From positions 248,001 to 312,000 of the forward strand of contig NZ_CP027770.1 in NCBI RefSeq assembly GCF_003012915.1: a stretch of DNA of 64,000 nt. Direction: 5' to 3'. Position numbers and translations under genes: made by a program. The stretch comes from Staphylococcus felis. Its GTDB lineage: Bacteria; Bacillota; Bacilli; Staphylococcales; Staphylococcaceae. The notes beneath the pieces are model-generated. The model saw only the letters and a list, made by a program, of their open reading frames with translations, was not told where the DNA came from and searched no databases. The stretch's first letter is position 1. Each line of letters begins with the position of its first letter. Below, piece by piece: positions 25,595 through 34,213 of the stretch.

Positions 25595-26788
25595 CTATGT
25601 TTGAACACGTTTTCGCGTAAATAAAATTAATACAAAACCGCATATAAGTGATAGTGCAGAAGCATAAAACACATTACCTAAACCTATCCAGTGACTCATT
25701 GCTCCACCAAGTAAATTACCTAATAATTGGCCCACTACCATTGCATTGGCAAATAATGTGGATGCATAACCTGGAAAACGCGGTAAAATGTCCTGAAAAT
25801 AACTAATACCTATCCCTAATAAAACAGCTAAAAAGGCCGCCAAGAATATCTGTCCTAGCAACATCATCGCAACACTTTCAAAAATGCCTATACTTAAAAA
25901 GAAAAGACTACCTGATATTGCAGCATAAGCTAAAAGTGTTCGCGTTTGTACTTTGCTTGCAATCATACCTAATATAATCATAAATGGCACCTCTAAGCCC
26001 GCACATAAACTCGCAAGATGTCCGACATACTTCTCATCTTCACCTAAATATCTTGTAACATAAAGTGGCATATTTAACGTGTACATCCATTGGCCAATAT
26101 GCAATAAGATAAAAGCAATAAATGGTACAATCAGATACGTTTGACGCAACATTGAAGGTGCGTTATCTTCTGTTGCTGCGTTACCTCTGACATGTGCTGT
26201 TGTTTTAACATCTTTAAAAAAGAACACTTGCAAAATCAGTGTCGTCAATATAATCGCAATCGTCCCCCCGAACAACCCGTTATATCCCCAACTTTGATTG
26301 AGTAAGTTTCCAACAAGCGGTCCAAATAAAAAGCCAAAAGAAAACATCGAACGAAGCACTGAGTTCGCAAATATGGCACGATCACTTGATGTAGACTGAT
26401 TAATAGATTCTCGAGCCGATGCGTATAATTGCGGCATAGCTGGAGCGAATAAGCCTTGGAACACGGCATATAAAATAATAAATAACGTAATTGAATCAAT
26501 AAAAAATGGCAAACTAAAACTTAAAGCGCCCATGAATAGTGAGAAAATGATAATCACTTTTCGATTAATAGGATGCGTATCTGAGAAGCGTGCTACAATT
26601 GTATTCATCGTAAATTGACTTAATGCTGCCAAAGCTAATAATAAACCAAATTGATTCGTACTCATGCCTAAAGCATTCGTAGCAAACAAAATAAAAAACG
26701 GGACCGTTACAGCTATCCCCATCCCAATAAACATCATATTTACAACAAACAATTTGTAGTTTTTAATCGTTAGTAATTCACGAAACAT
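25595..26788 (-). CDS. MFS transporter, sugar-efflux (SET) type
   Basis: The 397-residue, 12-helix transporter resembles Set-type sugar efflux proteins (GLLLALAALSQFTMNTIVARFSD, and the second-half motif GLEVPFMIILGMIASK). The ATG at 26788 has AAGGAG six bases upstream; the in-frame GTG at 26803 lies inside that site. It lies just downstream of a LysR-family regulator read in the same direction, so the regulator probably controls it. The transported compound is unknown. Confidence 0.8.
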   Translation of the reverse strand: MFRELLTIKNYKLFVVNMMFIGMGIAVTVPFFILFATNALGMSTNQFGLLLALAALSQFTMNTIVARFSDTHPINRKVIIIFSLFMGALSFSLPFFIDSITLFIILYAVFQGLFAPAMPQLYASARESINQSTSSDRAIFANSVLRSMFSFGFLFGPLVGNLLNQSWGYNGLFGGTIAIILTTLILQVFFFKDVKTTAHVRGNAATEDNAPSMLRQTYLIVPFIAFILLHIGQWMYTLNMPLYVTRYLGEDEKYVGHLASLCAGLEVPFMIILGMIASKVQTRTLLAYAAISGSLFFLSIGIFESVAMMLLGQIFLAAFLAVLLGIGISYFQDILPRFPGYASTLFANAMVVGQLLGNLLGGAMSHWIGLGNVFYASALSLICGFVLILFTRKRVQT

Positions 26789-26817
26789 GTATTTCTCCTT
26801 CACTTTTTGACATCTGT

Positions 26818-27696
26818 TTATAAACCATAATTATGGTCATTAGATTGAACGAATGCTTTAAGAATACTAATAAATGAGCTTACCTGTGGTAATTGCAACA
26901 TACTCATATCATAACTTAAATATGTTGAACGAATGAGCGACTGTTCCTCAATATCAACCTTTAACATTGTAAACTGCTCCGAATCCAAATCCTTAACCAT
27001 AATTTCAGGTAGAATAGTCACACCTACCCCTGTAAGTAACAACGCTTTACAAGTCGCAACTTGATCCACTTTAATACGCGCATGATAATCTTGTGACATA
27101 TGGTGGCGATACCATGTCTTAATTTGATTGATATAAACTGGATCCGCTTGAAATTCAATAAAAGGCAACTTATGTAACACATTTTCTTTATTTTTAGGAT
27201 AAATAAAGTAATGCTTATCATCCATCAAATGATCATTATGCATATTCAATAATTGATTGCCTCGCACTATCATCATATGGTAATCGTTATGATGCGCTTT
27301 AATGTGCTCACTAGACCCTACTTGTAGTTGAATTTCAACATTCGGGTATTCTTCAGTATAGCGACTCAAAACTTCAGGCATCACAGTTTGTCCAATTAAA
27401 GAAGAACATCCAATTGACAGTGTTCCATTAATCGCACCTACATGCGCTTTAATTTTATCTTGAAATAAACGCTCTTGTTTTAACATTGTTCTTGCATGTT
27501 CAATAACCATTGCACCCTCAGTTGTTGTAATGAGTTGCTTTTTCGTTCGTATAAAAATATCCACACCAAAATGGCGCTCGATTGACTTTAAACGTTGTGT
27601 CACGGCAGGTTGTGAAATATACAAGCGCTCTGCCGCTTTTCTTAATGTTCTCGTTTCGTCCAAAGTAGTAAGCAAACGGTAATCATCAATTTTCAA
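26818..27696 (-). CDS. LysR-family transcriptional regulator
   Basis: The 292-residue regulator has a typical N-terminal winged helix (RTLRKAAERLYISQPAVTQRLKSIERHFG, about 16-44) and an effector-binding domain. The start is TTG at 27696 with GAGGAGG seven bases upstream. It is upstream of, and codirectional with, the MFS and DUF456 genes, which is less common than divergent LysR pairs. The inducer is unknown. Confidence 0.85.
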   Translation of the reverse strand: MKIDDYRLLTTLDETRTLRKAAERLYISQPAVTQRLKSIERHFGVDIFIRTKKQLITTTEGAMVIEHARTMLKQERLFQDKIKAHVGAINGTLSIGCSSLIGQTVMPEVLSRYTEEYPNVEIQLQVGSSEHIKAHHNDYHMMIVRGNQLLNMHNDHLMDDKHYFIYPKNKENVLHKLPFIEFQADPVYINQIKTWYRHHMSQDYHARIKVDQVATCKALLLTGVGVTILPEIMVKDLDSEQFTMLKVDIEEQSLIRSTYLSYDMSMLQLPQVSSFISILKAFVQSNDHNYGL

Positions 27697-27729
27697 AGCT
27701 TATCCTCCTCTACACAAAGAAACACTAGA

Positions 27730-27751
27730 CTTTTGTCCAGTGTGCAGTTTT
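27730..27751 (-). terminator. Terminator of the DUF402 gene or operator of the LysR gene
   Basis: ACACTAGAC and GTCCAGTGT form an inverted repeat with one mismatch and a four-base loop. On the minus strand TTTCTTT follows, which fits a terminator. Its place about 35 bases before the LysR start also allows an operator role. Confidence 0.5.
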
Positions 27752-27810
27752 GACCTCTATTTTACACGCTGATTGACCCACATCAGTTTGATGCATTATC
27801 AAATGGCAAA

Positions 27811-28368
27811 TTATTTATCCTTTTTTATGTGCTTGCGATTGATTTTTTTGTAGCAATATAGTGCCTTTTCCTGAATACTATTAAAATCTTCAAAAATTTG
27901 AACCATTAATTGATGCGCAATGATATAAGCTTCGTGATATTGTTTTTGTGTAATTTGTTTCGTTCTAAGTGCACGTTTTAAATCGTCTTCATCGACTAGC
28001 TCATATTGACCATTAGGTAAAACAAGCACATCCAAACATAAGTCTACCGTACGCGCTTTACCCTTTTGTGTAATATTTTTAAGATTAATATCAAAATAAT
28101 ATTGCAATGGCTGGCCTCGATCATTAAACATCACAGTCATACTGTAACGTTTCTTTTCTGGCAAAATCTGTAACCATTGATAATGATCATCCGCAACAAT
28201 CATCCGTTCTCCTACAACAGTCACCTCTAAAGGTTCTCTTACTTTATGCATTGTAATTAAACCGATAATACCTTTGAACTTGTTATTATTGACCTTCACT
28301 TCAATATAATCATGATCTAAGAGGCGACGCCAGTGACGTTTATCTAAATATTTAATTTTCACAGTCAC
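27811..28368 (-). CDS. DUF402 family protein
   Basis: The 185-residue protein has the DUF402 core (YSMTVMFNDRGQPLQYYFDINLKN, then DLCLDVLVLPNGQYELVDEDDLKRAL), where Asp and Asn residues bind metal. Related proteins are nucleoside di/triphosphate phosphatases (Ntdp type), so a nucleotide phosphatase role is possible. The start is GTG at 28368 with a GGGGGGAT site. Confidence 0.8.
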   Translation of the reverse strand: MTVKIKYLDKRHWRRLLDHDYIEVKVNNNKFKGIIGLITMHKVREPLEVTVVGERMIVADDHYQWLQILPEKKRYSMTVMFNDRGQPLQYYFDINLKNITQKGKARTVDLCLDVLVLPNGQYELVDEDDLKRALRTKQITQKQYHEAYIIAHQLMVQIFEDFNSIQEKALYCYKKINRKHIKKDK

Positions 28369-28511
28369 GATCCCCCCTTTTATTTTATTATATAAAAATA
28401 GAAGTTTAATGTCACTTCATCTATTCAATGACGACTCTTTTATGACGACTATAGCACGCCATACTTTTCAATATGCTTAATATCCTTCTTTGTTTAGCTA
28501 TCCTTTTTCAC

Positions 28512-28558
28512 AAAAAGCCCTTCAAAGTTATCACATATACGTGTCACCTTGAAGGGGC
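28512..28558 (-). terminator. yebC-family terminator
   Basis: On the minus strand GCCCCTTCAAG pairs with TTGAAGGGC around a second hairpin (TGACACGTATATGTGATA) and is followed by TTTTTG. Confidence 0.8.
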
Positions 28559-28578
28559 ATCAAACTTCTCAATACTAT

Positions 28579-29295
28579 TTATGATAATTCTACATTATGA
28601 AAGACATGCTGTACATCTTCTAAGTCTTCAAGTACATCTACTAACTTTTCGAATGTTTCTTGATCTTCTTGTGATAATTGTACTTCCGTCTGTGGTAACA
28701 TTTCGAATTCAGCAACTTCAAAATCTTGAACACCTAATGTTCTTAATGCTTGTTGGACTGTGGCGAATTGATCAGGAGCTGCATAGACAATTGTTAAATG
28801 CTCATCATCTAGAACGTCACGTACATCAATATCTTGTTCCATCAAATGTTCTAAAACTGTATCTGCATCAAACGCTTCAAATGCAAACGTAGCTGTATGA
28901 TCGAACATATATGCTACGGATCCAGACACACCCATGTTTCCACCATTTTTACCAAATGCGGCACGTACGTCTGACGCAGTACGGTTTACATTATTTGTGA
29001 GCGCATCAACAATTACCATCGAACCACTTGGGCCAAATCCTTCATATCGAAGTTGATCATAATTCTCTTCTCCGCCACCTTTTGCCTTTTCAATGGCTCT
29101 ATCAATAATATGATTTGGTACATTATATGTTTTTGCACGTTCTAAAACGAGTCTTAATGATTGATTTGATTCTGGATCTGGTTCACCCGACTTAGCTGCT
29201 ACATAGATTTCTTTACCAAATTTCGCATAAATTCGACTCGTGTTTTTATCTTTTTGAGCTTTTTTCTCCTTGATGTTATTCCATTTACGTCCCAT
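28579..29295 (-). CDS. YebC/PmpR family regulator/translation factor
   Basis: The 238-residue protein is near-identical in layout to S. aureus YebC (start [20 protein letters not shown], then [15 protein letters not shown]). Family members act as DNA-binding regulators, or as translation factors easing polyproline stalls. The start at 29295 fits the family; an in-frame ATG at 29316 adds a non-conserved extension. Confidence 0.92.
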   Translation of the reverse strand: MGRKWNNIKEKKAQKDKNTSRIYAKFGKEIYVAAKSGEPDPESNQSLRLVLERAKTYNVPNHIIDRAIEKAKGGGEENYDQLRYEGFGPSGSMVIVDALTNNVNRTASDVRAAFGKNGGNMGVSGSVAYMFDHTATFAFEAFDADTVLEHLMEQDIDVRDVLDDEHLTIVYAAPDQFATVQQALRTLGVQDFEVAEFEMLPQTEVQLSQEDQETFEKLVDVLEDLEDVQHVFHNVELS

Positions 29296-29370
29296 GATTC
29301 CATCTCGCTTTCGCATACTTTTTTCAATATGCTTTATTATACATTGTTTTTTTTCATTTAATCAACAGTC

Positions 29371-30372
29371 TCAATGATGTACGCTTTTAAAAATATAAGG
29401 AATCATCTCTTTCGCATATTCACTATTGTCAACATTGTATATCAATAATCGTCCATCTTGATATAATGTCATATCGTAATCTTTATATCTTAATCGTTTG
29501 ATAAAAGGATTTTGGATTAACGTAGATACCTCTTCTTGCAGAGGGGCTTCAAAATAGTCAGCCTTTAATCGAATTTGATACACACCGCCGCATAACAGAC
29601 GCATCTCATCTAATTTCGTTTGTGCAAGTCGTTGATAAATATGTTGGCCACACACTGCACAGTCTTCCTCTTTAAGTGATTGTATCGAAGTTCTGCGCAT
29701 TGTTCCTTTAAATATATCAGTTGTAACCATTGTATATGAGAATGTGTCATGCATGAGATAATAAAATAACTCAGACACAACAAAACTACTTGCCAAATGT
29801 ACAGCAGGTGGCAGTACGCCATATACATCACAACTTTCCATCGTTTCTGGAACATCTGGCATCACGCAATGTAGACACGGACCATCTTGATCAATCGGAA
29901 ATACACTGACCTGACTTCCAATCACAGCCCCATATATATAGGGAATATTTAATTGGCGTGTTGCTTCATTGATTAAATAACGTGTTTCGAATTGATCGAG
30001 CCCATCAAGCACAATATCTGGCTTTACTTCTTCTAGTATCCCAATAATATTTCGGGCTGTGATTTCTTCATTTAAAGGATCGATTTCTACTTCATGATTC
30101 ATCGCAACTAATCGCTTCTTTAATGCGAAAACTTTCGGCATCATCTCCTCTACATCAGCTTCAGTATAGCCGCTTTGTCGATGCAGGTTGGTTAAAGATA
30201 CAATATCTTTATCAACAATTGTCAGCTTTTTAATTCCACTACGCACAAGTTGTTCAGCTATACCGCTTCCCAATGCTCCAACTCCTATAATAAAGGCATG
30301 TAGTTTTTGAAGTTTTTGTTGTCCTTGCTGACCAAATGGCGGAAATTTAACTTGTCTATCGTATCTATCCAT
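29371..30372 (-). CDS. thiF: ThiF, adenylyltransferase for ThiS
   Basis: This 333-residue E1-like enzyme adenylates the ThiS C-terminus in thiazole synthesis. Visible are the nucleotide loop GVGALGSGIAEQL (about 31-43), the Arg/Asp catalytic region DKDIVSLTNLHRQ, and two zinc CxxC pairs (PCLHC and DCAVC). It is the last gene of tenI-thiS-thiG-thiF, and its ATG overlaps the thiG stop. It is longer than MoeB-type minimal enzymes because of a C-terminal extension of about 80 residues. Confidence 0.9.
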   Translation of the reverse strand: MDRYDRQVKFPPFGQQGQQKLQKLHAFIIGVGALGSGIAEQLVRSGIKKLTIVDKDIVSLTNLHRQSGYTEADVEEMMPKVFALKKRLVAMNHEVEIDPLNEEITARNIIGILEEVKPDIVLDGLDQFETRYLINEATRQLNIPYIYGAVIGSQVSVFPIDQDGPCLHCVMPDVPETMESCDVYGVLPPAVHLASSFVVSELFYYLMHDTFSYTMVTTDIFKGTMRRTSIQSLKEEDCAVCGQHIYQRLAQTKLDEMRLLCGGVYQIRLKADYFEAPLQEEVSTLIQNPFIKRLRYKDYDMTLYQDGRLLIYNVDNSEYAKEMIPYIFKSVHH

Positions 30373-31139
30373 TAAAGAAACCCTAACCCCTCAGAAGGAC
30401 TAGATTGTACTGCATTATATTTGATAGGAATTCGTCCTGCTTCATAACTTAAACGTCCCGCTTCAATCCCCTTTTTCATTGCCTCAGCCATTTTAGCTGG
30501 ATCTTTAGCACGCGACACTGCAGAATTTAATAAAATAGCATCTGCACCTAACTCCATCGCTTCAGCACAGTCTTTAGCAGAGCCAATCCCTGCATCAACA
30601 ATAACCGGAACTTGGCTTTTTTCAACAATATATCGTAAGTTAAGCGGATTAGAAATTCCTCGTCCTGTCCCAATCGGAGAAGCTAACGGCATAATCGCAT
30701 GTACACCTAGTTCTTCTAAACGTTTCGCCAAGACAACATCATCTGAAATATAAGGACAAACAATATATCCTTTTTCTAATAAAATTTCACAGGCTTTATA
30801 TGTTTCAATAGGATCAGGTAATAAAGTATCATCATCTCCAATGACTTCAACTTTTATCATGTCACAAATCCCAGCTTCTTTCGCTAATTCAGCTATACGT
30901 ACCGCTTCTTCTGCTGTTTTTGCTCCGGCTGTATTTGGAAATGTAATAAATTTGTCAAGGTCAACATTAGCTAAAGGATTCGGTAAACTTTTGTCATATA
31001 AACTCATACGTCTAACCGCAAATGTCAGCACTTCTGTTTCCGAAGCTTTTATCGCTTCTTCCTGAACTGTCTCATTATCAAACTTTCCAGTACCTAAAAA
31101 CAATCTTGAATTAAACTCTAAATCTGCAATTTTAAACAT
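30372..31139 (-). CDS. thiG: Thiazole synthase ThiG
   Basis: This TIM-barrel enzyme of 255 residues forms thiazole phosphate from deoxyxylulose phosphate, dehydroglycine and ThiS thiocarboxylate. Typical motifs are [12 protein letters not shown] at the N-terminus and [26 protein letters not shown] start it at ATG 31139, whose ribosome binding site GGAGGCGG lies in the end of thiS; a TTG six codons earlier overlaps thiS and is less likely. Confidence 0.93.
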   Translation of the reverse strand: MFKIADLEFNSRLFLGTGKFDNETVQEEAIKASETEVLTFAVRRMSLYDKSLPNPLANVDLDKFITFPNTAGAKTAEEAVRIAELAKEAGICDMIKVEVIGDDDTLLPDPIETYKACEILLEKGYIVCPYISDDVVLAKRLEELGVHAIMPLASPIGTGRGISNPLNLRYIVEKSQVPVIVDAGIGSAKDCAEAMELGADAILLNSAVSRAKDPAKMAEAMKKGIEAGRLSYEAGRIPIKYNAVQSSPSEGLGFL

Positions 31140-31140
31140 C

Positions 31141-31347
31141 TTATCCGCCTCCAACAAATTCTAAAAGTTCTAATCTATCATTTGGTCTTACTTTTGTAGT
31201 TGACCATTCTGAACGCTTAACAACCTTCGCATTCAGCTCAACAGCCATACGTTTCGCTTCGATTTCAAAATGATTTAATATATCTTGTATCGTTGTATGT
31301 TCTTGAAATGTTTGTACTTCTCCGTTGACAATGACTTCCACCTTCAT
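31141..31347 (-). CDS. thiS: Sulfur carrier protein ThiS
   Basis: This 68-residue ubiquitin-like protein starts [10 protein letters not shown] and ends in the functional Gly-Gly (LLEFVGGG), with one extra Gly after the usual diglycine. ThiF adenylates this end and sulfur is then loaded for ThiG. The start overlaps the tenI stop by four bases. Confidence 0.9.
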   Translation of the reverse strand: MKVEVIVNGEVQTFQEHTTIQDILNHFEIEAKRMAVELNAKVVKRSEWSTTKVRPNDRLELLEFVGGG

Positions 31348-31931
31348 CCCCCTCTCTCATTCCATAATTTCGATAATTTTTGCACATTTTCAAAATTCTC
31401 GTTAAAAATACTCCCGATGCAAGCAATACCTCTAAATCCTTCCGATAATCGTTGCACTGTTTGGCAATTAATCCCACCAATCGCAACCAGTGGCAAACCT
31501 ACTTTAAGCGCTTGTTCTACTTCTATTAACGTCCTCGGTTGTTGATTTGGTTTGGAAGCTGAATGGAATAAATGACCAAACATGCCAAAATCAATATGAT
31601 GTTGCATCGCTTGTTGTATAGATTCAACTCGATGCACAGACATACTAACGGAAAAATCGGGATGTCGTTTTTTGGTTTCAAAAGCAGCTGGATCCATTTC
31701 TCTAAAATGAATACGTCTCACACCTAATTTTAATGCTAGTAAGAGATTAGAGTGGATGATGATTTTTTCTTTAGGAAACCCTTGTTGCATAAGGCCTCGT
31801 ACCCAACTTAAAAGATCATCTTGTTCCATTGGCGTTCTTAATATGACGCCATCAATGAATGGCTCGACCTCCTTGAGACGATATTGATGTATTTGTCTTA
31901 ATGTTTGAAAAGGTGTGACTGCTATCATCAC
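31344..31931 (-). CDS. tenI: TenI/ThiE-like thiazole tautomerase
   Basis: The 195-residue TIM barrel is related to thiamine-phosphate synthase. Its divergence and place at the head of a thiSGF operon fit TenI, which aromatises the ThiG product. The TenI-like ending PLVAIGGINCQTVQRLSEGFRGIACIGSIF holds the phosphate-binding glycines. The start is GTG 31931 (or ATG 31928) behind AGGAGG. A ThiE function cannot be excluded. Confidence 0.75.
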   Translation of the reverse strand: MMIAVTPFQTLRQIHQYRLKEVEPFIDGVILRTPMEQDDLLSWVRGLMQQGFPKEKIIIHSNLLLALKLGVRRIHFREMDPAAFETKKRHPDFSVSMSVHRVESIQQAMQHHIDFGMFGHLFHSASKPNQQPRTLIEVEQALKVGLPLVAIGGINCQTVQRLSEGFRGIACIGSIFNENFENVQKLSKLWNERGG

Positions 31932-31954
31932 TTTGACACCTCCTTGAATACAAA

Positions 31955-31992
31955 TAAAAAAGCTACTTCTCTAAATAAATAGAAAAGTAGCT
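31955..31992 (-). terminator. Attenuator terminator of the TPP riboswitch
   Basis: On the minus strand AGCTACTTTTCT pairs with AGAGAAGTAGCT and is followed by TTTTTT, about 20 bases before the tenI ribosome binding site. It is the expected OFF structure when thiamine pyrophosphate is bound. Confidence 0.8.
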
Positions 31993-32011
31993 GAAAGCAC
32001 GACGAAATGCC

Positions 32012-32103
32012 ACTTTCCTACGCCAGTGCGAACTGGATCAGGTTCAGGAATTTCGAAATAACACATTTCGATCTCAGCCATTAATAATGGCACTTCCAGT
32101 GGT
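32012..32103 (-). promoter_or_regulatory. TPP riboswitch (thi box)
   Basis: The minus strand contains the conserved blocks ACTGGAAGTGCC, GGCTGAGATC, CCTGAACCTGATCCAGTT and GCGTAGGAAAGTGG in the correct order. It stands upstream of tenI-thiS-thiG-thiF with an intrinsic terminator between, so thiamine pyrophosphate should stop transcription. Confidence 0.95.
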
Positions 32104-32123
32104 TTAATATATGTTTATAAAAT

Positions 32124-32741
32124 TTACCTTTTGACCATACGAGCTAATTTTAACACGTATCGTATAATACGGAAAAGGTTTAAGAACAAATTAAATCCCA
32201 TTTCGCGAGGAGAGAATTGCCCTCTTTTTAGACGATTAAAATCATATAATGTATATAACAAGAAGAGTAACACACCTACTATCGCTATCACAGTATGCAA
32301 CATTGGATTATGTATAAACCAACTGATTATACTCATGACAATCAATACGATGAATGTTACAAACAAATATTTTCCCATATTAGAAGCATCTTTAATGAAA
32401 AAATAACCGATGAAACCAAATACGATAAATCCTAAAACAGCTATAATGACATTTTGAATCAATAGATTAGATCCTAAATCTTCTATAGTATACATCAATG
32501 TAGCATATGATAATAAACCTGAAATAATTGTATAAATATGAGACATAATAATACCACTAAATCTCGCACGTTGAACTACCATTGTGACCAAAATCAAAAC
32601 CAATAATCCTATAGATAACGGCTTCCGCCATTCTATAGGTAAAAACTGCCCTAAATAAACAAAAACACCAAAAATCATCCAATAATACATAAAATAAAGC
32701 CAAACCTGACTATACTTCTTTTTTTGATTCTCATTGCGCAT
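32124..32741 (-). CDS. Seven-helix membrane protein, BI-1-like
   Basis: The 205-residue protein has about seven membrane helices and a basic C-terminus. The end (LYTLYDFNRLKRG, then LFLNLFRIIRYVLKLARMVKR) resembles the Bax-inhibitor-1/YccA pattern, whose members act as Ca2+-leak channels or protease partners. I am not certain of the family. It appears monocistronic and lies upstream of, and divergent from, the LysM-CHAP gene. Confidence 0.6.
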   Translation of the reverse strand: MRNENQKKKYSQVWLYFMYYWMIFGVFVYLGQFLPIEWRKPLSIGLLVLILVTMVVQRARFSGIIMSHIYTIISGLLSYATLMYTIEDLGSNLLIQNVIIAVLGFIVFGFIGYFFIKDASNMGKYLFVTFIVLIVMSIISWFIHNPMLHTVIAIVGVLLFLLYTLYDFNRLKRGQFSPREMGFNLFLNLFRIIRYVLKLARMVKR

Positions 32742-32890
32742 AACATGTCACCTTCCTTTAAAATAATACCCTTCATACAATATTACAAACTGTTTAATGT
32801 TCTGTTATGGGTTATCTATCATTCATTACCAAAACACTTATAAAATCAATTTAAGTTAGAGATTCAATTACAAAAAATATTTATTACAAT

Positions 32891-32907
32891 ATTACATATT
32901 TGTAACA
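32891..32907 (-). promoter_or_regulatory. WalR box upstream of the LysM-CHAP gene
   Basis: The minus strand reads TGTTAC-N5-TGTAAT, a full match to the WalR consensus TGT(A/T)A(A/T/C)-N5-TGT(A/T)A(A/T/C). It lies about 93 bases before the start, upstream of a TATGAT -10. This is the common arrangement for WalKR-controlled cell-wall hydrolases. Confidence 0.75.
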
Positions 32908-32999
32908 ACTCCCACAAATATAAAATTCTTTGTTATGATGAAAAAGAATATTTTAACGAATCAACGTAATTGCAAAACAACTTTTAAGGAGGCAATACA

Positions 33000-33812
33000 T
33001 TGAAAAAATTAGCATTCGCACTTACAGCTACTTCTGGTGCTGCAGCATTACTTACGCAGCACGACGCTGAAGCATCCACGCAACATACCGTACAATCGGG
33101 TGAGTCTTTATGGAGCATTGCTCAAAAGTACAATACATCAGTTGATCACATTAAACAATCAAATGATTTATCAAACAACCTTGTATTCCCTGGACAAGTC
33201 TTAACAATCGGAGGCGAAGGACAAGGGTCAAACGAAGCATCACTTAATTCCAACGGTACACATGTTGTTTCACCTGGCGAATCTTTAAATGTGATTGCTT
33301 CAAAATATGGTGTCACTGTCCAAGATATCATGAACGCTAACCAACTTAGCAATTATTTAATTCACCCTAATCAAACATTAACCATTCCAGGTGGATCAGG
33401 TGGGGCCTCACCTTCTATTTCAAATGGCCCTTCTAACGAAACAGTTCCGTCACCTGGAGGGTATACAACACCGACATTCAATGATCAAAACCTTTATGAT
33501 TGGGGTCAATGTACATGGCATGTATTCAATCGTCGTGCTGAAACAGGACAACCTATTAGCACTTATTGGTGGAACGCCGATCATTGGGCAAATAACGCTG
33601 CTAAAGATGGTTACAGTGTTGATCATAATCCAACAGTAGGTTCTATTATGCAAAATTACGAAGGTCCAGTGGGTCATGTCGCATACGTTGAACGCGTAAA
33701 CAGCGATGGCAGTATTTTAATATCAGAAATGAATTATAATACACCGCCAGGTACAATGGATTATCGTACAATCCCAGCATCTGTAGCTTCTTCTTATAAT
33801 TATATTCATTAA
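33000..33812 (+). CDS. Secreted LysM-CHAP cell-wall hydrolase (SsaA/Sle1-like)
   Basis: The 270-residue secreted protein has a signal peptide (KKLAFALTATSGAAALLT, cut near AEA-S). Two LysM domains follow (about 28-72 and 88-130, each with SGESL or PGESL and a GQ/NQ-LTI end). A Gly/Ser/Pro linker leads to a CHAP amidase/endopeptidase domain (from about 165; Cys in WGQCTWHVF, His in GPVGHVAYVE, Asn/Glu in SEMNY). It should cut peptidoglycan during cell separation. The start is TTG with AAGGAGG seven bases upstream. A strong terminator follows. Confidence 0.93.
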   Translation: MKKLAFALTATSGAAALLTQHDAEASTQHTVQSGESLWSIAQKYNTSVDHIKQSNDLSNNLVFPGQVLTIGGEGQGSNEASLNSNGTHVVSPGESLNVIASKYGVTVQDIMNANQLSNYLIHPNQTLTIPGGSGGASPSISNGPSNETVPSPGGYTTPTFNDQNLYDWGQCTWHVFNRRAETGQPISTYWWNADHWANNAAKDGYSVDHNPTVGSIMQNYEGPVGHVAYVERVNSDGSILISEMNYNTPPGTMDYRTIPASVASSYNYIH

Positions 33813-33818
33813 TCATTA

Positions 33819-33866
33819 TAAAAATGGTAACAGAACGACCTTCATCGTTGTGTTGCCATTTTTTAT
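33819..33866 (+). terminator. Terminator of the LysM-CHAP gene
   Basis: AAAAATGGTAACA pairs with TGTTGCCATTTTT around an inner AACGA/TCGTT stem and ends in a T run. Confidence 0.88.
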
Positions 33867-34073
33867 ACTTCAAAATTATTACAATATTAATCCTCTTTTA
33901 ATAAACACCTATTTTTTACAAAGTTTATAGTTTTATCGAGTATTAACCTAATATCAATCCCTATATATATTTTCTTTAATCATCATCATATTTTTAATAT
34001 TAATTTTTATAAAAATTACAGAAATAATAAAAAATATATTGAAAATCTTTTTTATTATTAGTATTCTTATGAT

Positions 34074-34182
34074 ACTGGGACATGGCTCGTTATATCTCAA
34101 AAACTAACATGTTGTTTTCAGTCAATAGGTGTTCAATAGCTTTATTTGCTGTTCAAATTCTACATGTTTTTGTCCCAGCAAA
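34074..34182. repeat. TGGGACA inverted-repeat element in the lipase leader
   Basis: CTGGGACATG (from 34074) and CATGTTTTTGTCCCAG (ending 34181) form widely spaced inverted arms just before the lipase start. Upstream, 33867-34073 is AT-rich without an ORF and probably holds the lipase promoter. The element overlaps a spurious N-terminal extension of the lipase frame. Confidence 0.5.
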
Positions 34183-34213
34183 AAATAAACAAAAGATAAG
34201 GATGATGCAATCT

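Noticed and set aside
34082..34213. Upstream extension of the lipase frame
   Set aside because: It runs through an inverted-repeat element, lacks a ribosome binding site and would destroy the signal peptide position.
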